Shown in pieces: positions 62,301 to 64,000 of a stretch of 64,000 nucleotides of DNA (position 1 is its first letter; each line of letters starts with the position of its first letter). The position numbers and the translations under genes were made by a program. The DNA is from Pachypanchax playfairii (taxonomy: Eukaryota > Chordata > Actinopteri > Cyprinodontiformes > Aplocheilidae), in assembly GCA_006937955.1 (NCBI GenBank), contig SSNP01000042.1, positions 2,652,015-2,716,014 on the forward strand. The letters run 5' to 3'. The notes beneath the pieces are model-generated. The model saw nothing but the letters and a program-made list of their open reading frames with translations. It was not told the DNA's origin and ran no database searches.

Positions 62301-63623
62301 TTTGGTGATTTTTGTGTAAGTTGTAATGTCAAAATCCAATATTAAACTTTTGATCATGTTTTCATAAACAGAGCCTGTTTGGACAATGGATAAAAAAAAG
62401 ATTTGACCTATTTAGACTTGTATAATAATTAAAATATATGAAATTATGCAACAGTTTCTAAATTCTAAAATCCAGCATTTGTCATTTTTGTAACCTTACT
62501 GCTGCTTTTTTCTATCTGAAACAAACATGCAGGCACAACTCTGTTCACTTAAATCTAAGTATCAAAACCCACCCAGAACTTTTGGTGACCTGTTGCTAAC
62601 AATTTATAGTTAAAGAAAGACAAAACAAAGATAAATGTTAAGCCCAGCTGTTTAACAGCATGTTGACAAACCTCTGCAGTTAAAGTTTCAAACAGAAAAA
62701 CAAAAGCTAATTAAAATTCTTTGAAATTCTAGTTTTCTTTTGTGGATTTTTGGAAGTGGTTCATGGAGCTGAGCGGGTAGAATGATCTGTGTGCTGAACT
62801 GTAAGCCTTTACACACATTTGGCTGAGCTGTAAAACCTGCGTCTCTGGAGGATGGAGACATTTGATGTCTTTCCAGACGTGCTTGTGTCTGTTTCAGTAG
62901 AGACACTGACAGACAATCAGCTGTAACAACTATGACATCTGAGCAGCGCTGCAGAACACGGTTGAGTTATTGTGTTTATCTTTTCTGTCATTTAAAGAAG
63001 AGTTCCAAGGATTTTAAATCCTTGATTTTTCCACAGACAACAGGTGAAACAGCTGTTAGTTCAGACATGTGTCTCATGTACAGTAACCAACAGGATGGAA
63101 GCCATAAATAAATCCCTTCGGGTGAAAGGTCACACTATCATACCTGCATGATGACAAACAGGTTGAACACTAAGACTTCCTGTTGATTTATTTGTATGTT
63201 TTATCTACTGACCCTCTCACCTGGAGGAACATCAGTAACTCAGAGGAAAGCAGTTAGATGAAGGTGATATATTTATCACAAGTGGCTTTAGTTGAAACAG
63301 TATCCATCATCTACATCTGTCAAGTTGGAATTAGTAAAACACGATGGATTATTGTTCAACAGCATCAGAGTTGATGTTTTCCTAAACGTATAGCTCAGTA
63401 TTCATTAAACACACCTGACCTGAGAAAGTAGACAGAACTACAGGTTTCCAGTTAAATCCAGATAAACGTAATTACATCCGAGAAACATCACAGAAGAAGA
63501 ACCTGGTAAAAAGGAGGCGTACCTTAAAGGCATACTTGCGACTGATGTGATCCTCAGGTCCTACGGATGAAATGACATAGCTGGGCAGAGGAATACTGCC
63601 AAGGACCGCTTCCTCTCTGCTGT
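20375..63623 (-). CDS. PLEKHA7 ortholog (PH domain to C-terminus), 21 coding exons
   Basis: The gene encodes an adherens-junction scaffold that, in mammals, binds p120-catenin and links the junction to microtubule minus ends through CAMSAP3. The exons, each listed below, join in phase; from 63623 to the stop they give 3,512 bases, or 1,169 codons after two starting bases. In order they encode the second half of the PH domain, a variable linker, Pro-rich segments, LHGK/DDTY blocks, a coiled coil (CEQDKILKDLE to WRIEDVMAGL), RHTSVRGLKRQSD, ERPKSALERL, and the C-terminal SKPEKVLIPERYIE and QQQERIMSVSHALASEAS blocks. All are recognisable from human PLEKHA7. The WW domains and first PH half lie beyond 64,000. 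Whether this is fish paralog a or b cannot be told. Confidence 0.95.
20464..21418. mobile_element. Non-autonomous hAT-like element in the last plekha7 intron
   Basis: CAGGGGTGCACATAA at 20464 is matched by its inverse TTATGTGCACCCCTG ending at 21418, and the pairing extends outward through ATAAC/GTTAT. The CAG...CTG ends are hAT-like. The flanking 8-mers are only 5 of 8 identical, so the target duplication is doubtful. No transposase frame is present. Confidence 0.75.
21425..22737 (-). other. plekha7 last intron, no further features
   Basis: AT-rich sequence. A T-run lies near 21740 and GCCACTAGGGGGCAG, a word common in fish repeats, at about 22571-22586. Nothing with borders could be defined. 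Confidence 0.4.
22738..22758. repeat. (CCCA)n microsatellite
   Basis: Five to six CCCA units in tandem, inside the last plekha7 intron. Confidence 0.8.
22786..22888. mobile_element. 103-bp element with 14-bp perfect terminal inverted repeats
   Basis: AACGTGCACAGATG at the left end is matched by CATCTGTGCACGTT at the right end. The spacer is too short for a gene. It is probably the core of a miniature transposon. Confidence 0.6.
23286..23419 (-). CDS. plekha7 exon, C-terminal QQQERI block
   Basis: Two acceptors are possible (ccccag and ttttcag, seven bases apart). Only ccccag keeps the phase left by the preceding exon, giving Ser-Phe-Gln-Asn-Met. The exon then encodes DLTELDSVLQQQERIMSVSH and ALASEASRKSKLVA. 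Human PLEKHA7 has DLDSQLQEQERIINISYALASEAS at this place. It ends with one base of an Ala codon at donor GCCG|gtgagt. Confidence 0.9.
23723..23856 (-). CDS. plekha7 exon, SKPEKVLIPERYIE block
   Basis: Acceptor ttcaacag and donor CCAG|gtacag frame LSKPEKVLIPERYIESDPEE, then a charged helix ending RAERIKNLLAKS. This block is shared by the PLEKHA5/6/7 group and nearly identical to human PLEKHA7. It ends with two bases of a Ser codon. Confidence 0.95.
24046..24219 (-). CDS. plekha7 exon, EPLDYDLDISRE block
   Basis: Acceptor ctctccag and donor GAG|gtagag frame 58 codons. The start (VFDWQEERPGAEGQSDEGFS) is not recognisably conserved, while the end MEPLDYDLDISRE matches human EFEPLDYDLDISRE. Phase 0 at both ends. 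Reading continues past the donor only into intron. Confidence 0.9.
24220..27004 (-). other. plekha7 intron without further features
   Basis: A 2.8-kb AT-rich intron. Human PLEKHA7 has some 20-40 extra residues near here, so a small fish exon may have been missed. No candidate with good splice sites and matching peptide was seen. A G-run lies at about 26669-26678. Confidence 0.4.
27005..27268 (-). CDS. plekha7 exon, ERPKSALERL block
   Basis: Acceptor ttccccag opens ERPKSALERLSSPTETTQLP, and further on MTADEQLERMKRHQRAMVRE and RKRNLSQGER, closely matching human PLEKHA7. The remaining Ser/Pro-rich part has no close match. The lower border uses donor TCC|gtacgt, chosen because it is in phase 0 and joins the next exon in frame. 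Without it the frame runs on to a stop at 26912-26914. The border is therefore less certain than the rest. Confidence 0.82.
27602..27684 (-). CDS. plekha7 exon, SSYVTLRRG block
   Basis: Acceptor tccatcag and donor AAG|gtgagt frame 83 bases encoding TGSLLNQSSSISSYVTLRRG and a short Ala-rich end. Human has SSTIAPYVTLRRG. The two leading bases complete the Gly codon begun in the preceding exon. Confidence 0.9.
27806..28370. mobile_element. TTAA-flanked MITE, copy 1
   Basis: TTAAAGAGGCC at the left is mirrored by GGCCTCTTTAA at the right, with TTAA as the outermost word on both sides, as in piggyBac-type insertions. No transposase is present. A second, related copy lies at 59665-60181. Both are inside plekha7 introns and share CTGGACTCTGATTGGCTAAC, including a CCAAT-type word. 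Confidence 0.85.
28391..28487 (-). CDS. plekha7 exon, LRSYLSEPEL block
   Basis: Acceptor cgttccag and donor AAAG|gtacct frame 97 bases with TDLRSYLSEPELPGSSHQNT and a His/Tyr-rich end. Human PLEKHA7 reads ELRSYVSEPEL at this place. A MITE ends only 20 bases below it, in the intron. Ends with one base of a Gly codon. Confidence 0.92.
28721..28915 (-). CDS. plekha7 exon, RHTSVRGLKRQSD block
   Basis: Acceptor gctgcatag and donor AAG|gtacag frame 65 codons. They start AEENAPPRPPLPRLYDYEE, a Pro-rich possible SH3/WW ligand, and continue to VIRHTSVRGLKRQSDGRRRD, a basic block almost identical to human PLEKHA7. Phase 0 at both ends. Confidence 0.96.
29023..29153 (-). CDS. plekha7 exon, Pro/Ser-rich linker
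   Basis: Acceptor cgtcatcag and donor TGG|gtgagt frame 131 bases. The peptide (DRKLVPSLSDPAVPSHISEV, then PPPRSSIPSILSHTLPP) is poorly conserved but corresponds in position and composition to the Pro-rich segment of human PLEKHA7 starting ERKTVPLFPHPPVPS. Confidence 0.85.
29436..29547 (-). CDS. plekha7 exon, LWRIEDVMAGL coiled-coil end
   Basis: Acceptor ctcccacag and donor CCAG|gtggga frame 112 bases encoding QEKSEMKRELWRIEDVMAGL and KSNYKITIDSIQNP. Human has QEKSQIQKDLWRIEDVTAGL. This closes the coiled-coil region. Ends with one base of the next codon. Confidence 0.95.
29685..29715. repeat. (GGAC/GGAT)n microsatellite
   Basis: About seven tetranucleotide units alternating GGAC and GGAT, in a plekha7 intron. 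The C-run at 29986-29995 is separate. Confidence 0.8.
30505..30661. mobile_element. 157-bp TTAA-flanked MITE
   Basis: TTAAAGCTATAGTGCGTAAC at the left pairs with an inverse at the right that differs at a few bases. TTAA is the outer word on both sides. The core includes TCTGTCGCCCCCTAGCGGAA. This GTGCGTAAC family is common in teleosts, from memory. It lies about 100 bases below a coding exon, in the intron. Confidence 0.88.
30764..30865 (-). CDS. plekha7 exon, coiled coil (EMANAWEEY)
   Basis: Acceptor gttctgcag and donor CAG|gtgaga frame 34 codons: EMANAWEEYNRLETSVAVLR and TALQAHMNHSDTPQ. Human has EMENAWNEYLKLENDVEQLKQTLQEQ. Phase 0 at both ends. Confidence 0.93.
31074..31223 (-). CDS. plekha7 exon, central coiled coil
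   Basis: Acceptor ctcttttag and donor ACG|gtaacc frame 50 codons, DKLERVLDVSHQQMEQYQEQ followed by KIAYQQRLLQEDLVTIRAQI. It is about two-thirds identical to human PLEKHA7. The segment belongs to the coiled-coil part that in mammals contributes to partner binding such as CAMSAP3 and paracingulin. Confidence 0.96.
31594..31674 (-). CDS. plekha7 exon, LCEQDKILKDLE block
   Basis: Acceptor cccctgcag and donor AAG|gtaaac frame exactly 27 codons, VKLSRLCEQDKILKDLEVRI and SSLKDDK. This is the start of the coiled coil, and human has VKLSIFCEQDRVLQDLE. Phase 0 at both ends. Confidence 0.95.
31751..31790. repeat. Imperfect (TG)n microsatellite
   Basis: TG units with two CA interruptions, in a plekha7 intron. 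Confidence 0.85.
32602..33421. mobile_element. 820-bp TTAA-flanked MITE
   Basis: TTAAAGCCCGTGTAAAG at the left is matched by the inverse of CTTTACACGGTCTTTAA at the right, differing at one base. TTAA is outermost on both sides. The inside holds only short frames and no transposase. It lies in the plekha7 intron between exons 31594-31674 and 34259-34324. Confidence 0.85.
33422..34258 (-). other. plekha7 intron, nothing recognised
   Basis: No exon with plausible splice sites. Two overlapping frames at 33523-33919 show no family features. Confidence 0.35.
34259..34324 (-). CDS. plekha7 exon, PVKVAESDVD block
   Basis: Acceptor attttcag and donor GAT|gtaagt frame 22 codons, VAGNQTLKEPEKPVKVAESD and two more. 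Human PLEKHA7 has LKPVKIAESDTD at the same place, directly before VKLS. Phase 0 at both ends. Confidence 0.9.
34327..35515 (-). other. plekha7 intron, nothing recognised
   Basis: No element borders or exons were found. Several short frames lack family features. Confidence 0.35.
35516..35569 (-). CDS. plekha7 exon, ADDTYMQLKKDLEYLDLK
   Basis: An 18-codon exon between acceptor accttccag and donor AAG|gtgaga, encoding ADDTYMQLKKDLEYLDLK. Human has ADDTYLQLKKDLEYLDLK, one substitution. Too short to be found by frame length alone. Phase 0 at both ends. Confidence 0.96.
35570..36532 (-). other. plekha7 intron, nothing recognised
   Basis: A 101-codon + strand frame (35687-35992) has a Gln-rich stretch but is antisense to the gene and has no family features. 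No element borders were found. Confidence 0.35.
36533..36769 (-). CDS. plekha7 probable cassette exon, EELTLLLIQLRR block
   Basis: Acceptor cttgaaacag and donor CAG|gtgggg frame 79 codons starting PEELTLLLIQLRRHQAKMAS, then a Gln-rich helix and a Ser/Thr/Pro-rich tail. PLEKHA5 has a closely similar EELTLLLIKLRRQQAEL segment, so this is a true family exon. Human canonical PLEKHA7, as I recall it, lacks it between LHGK and ADDTY. Being phase 0 at both ends, it can be skipped without a frameshift. Confidence 0.85.
37094..37177 (-). CDS. plekha7 exon, YITHTVSAPSLHGK block
   Basis: Acceptor tgttacag and donor ACG|gtacgt frame 28 codons: AATIERRSVPPSGYITHTVS and APSLHGKT. Human has RRSMPSMGYMTHTVSAPSLHGK. 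Phase 0 at both ends. Confidence 0.96.
37180..38453 (-). other. plekha7 intron, nothing recognised
   Basis: An AT-rich intron with no exon, RNA gene or element border found. Confidence 0.4.
38454..39009 (-). CDS. plekha7 large exon, WQLYEWQQRQ and Pro-rich block
   Basis: Acceptor tgttcaacag and donor AAG|gtaaaa frame 556 bases. In order: ENTLPRRTPP, YQTLPKTPRHSPPP, LGEYKYAQDRLSHFRLIP, NTVWQLYEWQQRQKFRHGSP, a Pro/Ser-rich stretch, SVPPSAADIPPPGPP, RRPHTPAERVTVKP, and a basic end PRRSKSQMLK. Each has a close counterpart in the same order in human PLEKHA7. The first base completes a Gly codon from the 552-bp exon, and the end is phase 0. The intron upstream (39010-47809) holds the giant minisatellite. 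Confidence 0.97.
39247..47110. repeat. Giant 14-bp minisatellite, about 560 copies, in a plekha7 intron
   Basis: A 7.9-kb array of the + strand unit GACAGACAGCTGRA, where the last bases vary among CTGG, CTGA, CCGG, CCGA, CCAA and CCAG. It fills about nine tenths of the 8.8-kb intron between exons 38454-39009 and 47810-48361. Length variants recur: a 10-bp shortened unit (GACAGACAAGACAGACAG), GACAGACAGAGAGCTGG, and CAGACCGC substitutions. On the minus strand none of the three frames has a stop, giving frames of up to 1,243 codons rich in Leu-Ser-Val-Cys. They have no start context, splice logic or protein family and are not genes. Confidence 0.98.
47095..47124. repeat. Near-palindrome at the array edge
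   Basis: CTGCAGACAGA, a central CAGCTG, then TCTCTGTCTGCAG: the last array unit meets a short inverted piece of the same repeat. It can form a hairpin and marks the sharp right border of the array. Confidence 0.85.
47125..47809 (-). other. Intron between the array and the 552-bp exon
   Basis: Ordinary AT-rich intron. Overlapping 60-66 codon frames on both strands at 47505-47712 have no family features. Confidence 0.4.
47810..48361 (-). CDS. plekha7 large exon after the PH domain
   Basis: Acceptor cttttcacag and donor AGG|gtaggt frame 552 bases. The first base completes an Arg codon, then PVDKVEKLLQQAVPQTNN matches human KRDMEKVERQAVPQANH. The middle (about residues 20-150 of the exon) is Ser/Pro-rich and divergent, with a small tandem HEVL repeat. 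The end ALEQVEQWVKVQKAEHR matches human NLAQVEHWARAQKGDSR. A 172-codon frame on the + strand is its antisense shadow. Confidence 0.95.
48362..49337 (-). other. plekha7 intron, nothing recognised
   Basis: AT-rich with a G-rich run at about 48968-48988. No exon or element border. Confidence 0.4.
49338..50406. mobile_element. 1.07-kb TTAA-flanked non-autonomous element
   Basis: TTTAAAGGGACTGTATCATG at 49338 is matched by an inverse end (CACGATACAGGACCTTTAAA) with 17 of 20 bases paired. TTAA is inside both ends. The interior is unusually CpG-rich for an intron (about 49600-49960) but has no transposase frame. Confidence 0.8.
50695..50876 (-). CDS. plekha7 exon, second part of the PH domain
   Basis: Acceptor tccaatag and donor CAG|gtaagg frame 182 bases. 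They encode ASHTGMRSYIYKQSSVIGSQ, then AEHTGMRTYYFSADTQEDMN and TWLRAMNQAARMQ, the last strands and C-terminal helix of the PH domain. The repeated HTGMR segment is the insertion specific to PLEKHA7 (human AVHTGMRALIYNSSTAGSQ), which separates this gene from PLEKHA4/5/6. PH domains of this group bind phosphoinositides, but the main lipid-contacting loop is encoded upstream of the window. Confidence 0.97.
50879..51493 (-). other. Intron directly upstream of the PH exon
   Basis: No exon or element border recognised. It belongs to the 12.6-kb intron between the two PH-domain exons. Confidence 0.35.
51494..53176. mobile_element. Pogo/Tigger-like element, interrupted by a hAT
   Basis: CAGTGAAACCCCGTCATGTG at the left corresponds to the inverse of a right end ending GAGGTTTCACTG, and both continue with GGACAC. 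CAGTGAAACC plus a TA on the right side (53177-53178) fits the pogo/Tigger branch of Tc1/mariner. The left TA has become CA. Taking out the nested hAT, about 750 bases are left, without a transposase. Confidence 0.7.
51844..52765 (+). mobile_element. Non-autonomous hAT element with 8-bp target duplication
   Basis: CAGTGGCGG at the left and CCGCCACTG at the right bound 922 bases. The flanking octamers are ATGTCGAT and ATGTTGAT, 7 of 8 identical. Inside, about 52393-52585 encodes LGPDQPDITIRQQSKDRGRE and, further on, GCNEANALFCFF, resembling the zinc-finger region at the start of some hAT transposases. The catalytic part is absent. It inserted into an older Tigger-like element. Confidence 0.88.
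53564..53805 (+). pseudogene. Unknown membrane/coiled-coil frame, 5' part, cut by a Tc1 element
   Basis: ATG in strong context (AAAATGG) opens a frame with a charged N-terminal part, a second Met (MDSWGEWKMV), and a hydrophobic run VYIFGLLIVGYLLIGVGGYL that looks like one membrane segment. The frame is interrupted at a TA by the Tc1 element at 53806-55407. Skipping the element and one TA copy, the frame stays open into 55410-55689 and ends at TGA; the two parts add to 522 bases, exactly 174 codons. I do not recognise the family. The surroundings (3' end typical of a retroposon) suggest a retroposon-borne gene rather than a cellular one. Confidence 0.6.
53806..55407 (-). mobile_element. Intact Tc1-like transposon with about 200-bp inverted repeats
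   Basis: CAGTGGGGCAAAAAAGTATT at the left and its inverse at the right bound 1,602 bases, with TA on both sides (53804-53805 and 55408-55409). The inverted repeats run about 200 bases (53806-54005 and 55207-55407) and are almost identical. Long repeats of this kind are typical of IR/DR-type fish Tc1 elements. Near-identity and the intact transposase suggest a recent insertion. Confidence 0.97.
54022..55044 (-). CDS. Tc1-like DD34E transposase, full length
   Basis: The enzyme cuts and pastes the surrounding element at TA sites. It has 340 residues, the normal Tc1 length, with no stop or frameshift. Residues 1-60 form a helix-turn-helix (RNKIVDLHQAGKTESAIGKQ), and residues about 65-125 a second one with a GRPR-like hook (PRSGAPRKIS). 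The catalytic core shows the first Asp in IIWSDETKIELFG, the second in WVFQHDNDPKHTARA and the Glu in SPDLNPIENLW, with 34 residues between the last two. It starts MAKTKELSKDTRNKIV. It is transcribed in the plekha7 direction within a plekha7 intron. Confidence 0.95.
   Translation of the reverse strand: MAKTKELSKDTRNKIVDLHQAGKTESAIGKQLGVKKSTVGAIIRKWKTYKTTDNLPRSGAPRKISPRGVKMITRTVSKNPRTTRRDLVNDLQRAGTKVTKATISNTLRRQGLKSCSARRVPLLKPGHIQARLRFAREHLDDPEEDWENIIWSDETKIELFGRNSTCRVWRGKNAELDPKNTISTVKHGGGNIMLWGCFSARGPGRLIRVKERMNGAMYRKILSENLLPSARALKMRRGWVFQHDNDPKHTARATKEWLRKKHFKVLEWPSQSPDLNPIENLWRELKVRVAQRQPQNITALEEICMEEWTKIPATVCENLVKTYRKRLTSVIANKGYITKY
55410..55689 (+). pseudogene. Unknown membrane/coiled-coil frame, 3' part
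   Basis: This continues the frame begun at 53564 after the Tc1 insertion. It starts with more hydrophobic and aromatic residues (LQILKLWFGWAA), followed by a strongly heptad-like, charged segment with repeated Asp/Arg-Lys-Leu words (DLDRKLDAV, DRKLADGVLELNRKLGALLD) and ends LEKLQFRLGVEK. Read together the two parts predict a small single-span membrane protein with a long coiled coil. No reverse transcriptase or other enzyme motif is visible in it. Confidence 0.6.
55690..56339 (+). mobile_element. Probable retroposon 3' untranslated region and tail
   Basis: After the coiled-coil frame come a TATG/TGTA-rich stretch (about 56157-56190) and the end CCCTGGGATAAATAAAGTAT followed by imperfect TTTCA repeats to about 56339. 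GGGATAAATAAAGTA plus a simple tail is a usual 3' end of fish non-LTR elements. The 5' border and target duplication of the whole unit (starting somewhere near 53400) were not found. Confidence 0.5.
56340..59664 (-). other. plekha7 intron, nothing firmly recognised
   Basis: A 3.3-kb AT-rich stretch without convincing exons. A 60-codon minus frame at 57252-57434 has no known family. A TTCC tandem at about 57161-57177 is minor. Confidence 0.4.
59665..60181. mobile_element. TTAA-flanked MITE, copy 2
   Basis: It shares most of its length with 27806-28370, for example TTAAAGAGGCCATTTCATAC, CTGGACTCTGATTGGCTAAC and GTTTCAACTGCAGGAGCTGA. The right end has drifted (GGGACTCTTTAA) and about 50 bases are missing relative to copy 1. 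Confidence 0.85.
60182..61290 (-). other. plekha7 intron, nothing recognised
   Basis: No exon or element border. Minus-strand frames near 60605-60979 are hydrophobic and reflect A-rich + strand sequence. Confidence 0.4.
61299..62038. mobile_element. hAT-like element with perfect 8-bp target duplication
   Basis: CATGGACG at the left and CGTCCATG at the right bound 740 bases, and GTTGTAAC occurs directly outside both ends (61291-61298 and 62039-62046). An exact 8-bp duplication is the hAT hallmark. No transposase frame is seen, so it is non-autonomous. Confidence 0.85.
62047..63522 (-). other. plekha7 intron, nothing recognised
   Basis: Ordinary AT-rich intron. Short frames on both strands show no family features. 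Confidence 0.4.
63523..63623 (-). CDS. plekha7 exon, middle of the PH domain
   Basis: Acceptor ctctctcag and donor AAG|gtacgc frame 101 bases. Two bases complete an Asp codon, then SREEAVLGSIPLPSYVISSV and GPEDHISRKYAFK follow. Human PLEKHA7 reads DSREEAVLGSIPLPSYVISPVAPEDRISRKYSFK. It is the most 5' exon in the window; the preceding PH strands and WW domains must lie above 64,000. Confidence 0.97.
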
Positions 63624-64000
63624 CTGAGAGGAGAGAGACAGAAAAGGGTAAGAGAAGGTAAGGGAGGTAGGGGAGGCAGGGGACATTCAGGAGGGGAGAG
63701 AGAGAAAAATGAAGAGAAAGGAGGGAGGAATAAAATAAATATCACTCATCACCCACTAATTTCATCCCGCCTGCCTCCTGGCATCAGAACCCTGACACAC
63801 TTCCACACCTGCGTGCCATCACTCACACAACGGTGCTGTGCCAACTGTTAACTGACCTCTTCATTATAATGTCACAGAGCACCTCTGCTCCAGACAGCAG
63901 CCTGATACTCACACAGATACAAACGTATTCCTCAATATTACTGGAACATCTTTTATTTTAACCTAAACTTACATTAGTCTAAATCCTTTAATCGATCAAT
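63624..64000 (-). other. Start of the next plekha7 intron
   Basis: GA-rich sequence (about 63626-63730) followed by AT-rich intron to the window end. No exon seen. Confidence 0.4.

Overview
The window is vertebrate, and almost certainly teleost fish, nuclear DNA. It has short coding exons with GT-AG borders in long AT-rich introns, a fish-type mix of Tc1/mariner, hAT, TTAA-flanked MITE and L2-like elements, and many microsatellites. No bacterial, organellar or viral gene organisation is seen.

Two protein-coding genes could be assembled from exons with matching reading phases. The first, on the + strand at about 11.6-17.5 kb, is a five-exon gene for the small acidic protein SMAP (human C11orf58). 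The second, on the - strand from 63.6 kb down to a stop at 20.4 kb, is the larger part of an ortholog of PLEKHA7, an adherens-junction scaffold. Twenty-one coding exons were found, from the middle of the PH domain to the C-terminus. Their coding bases sum to a whole number of codons (1,169 residues plus stop, counting a likely cassette exon). The WW domains and first half of the PH domain lie beyond 64,000. The two genes converge tail to tail, as in human 11p15. There SOX6 lies beyond C11orf58, which makes a CpG-dense, splice-donor-bearing block at about 4.5-6.0 kb a candidate 5' end of sox6. That last point is inference.

Layout: 0-1.7 kb, (GT)n and a 324-bp tandem triplet; 3.3-6.0 kb, promoter-like GC-rich sequence; 7.2-11.3 kb, retroposon debris (L2-like reverse transcriptase with a (TGA)n tail, and a second LINE on the - strand); 11.7-17.5 kb, smap, with a LINE endonuclease relic and a foldback element in its introns; 17.8-18.9 kb, a Tc1 element that lost two of its three catalytic residues; 20.0-39.0 kb, the 3' two thirds of plekha7 with several MITEs; 39.25-47.1 kb, an almost uninterrupted 14-bp minisatellite of about 560 copies filling one plekha7 intron; 47.8-50.9 kb, two more exons around a 1.07-kb TTAA element; 51-56.3 kb, nested transposons, including an intact 340-residue Tc1 transposase inserted in a small membrane/coiled-coil reading frame of unknown nature; 56.3-64 kb, mostly plain intron, a MITE copy, a hAT-like element with a perfect 8-bp target duplication, and the most 5' plekha7 exon.

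The most unusual feature is the 7.9-kb array. In the plekha7 sense direction each unit is a pyrimidine tract that often ends in CAG, so the pre-mRNA would carry hundreds of 3' splice-site look-alikes. The array has no stop codon in that direction, which explains several very long but almost certainly meaningless reading frames. Protein identifications rest on recall of the families, not on a database search.
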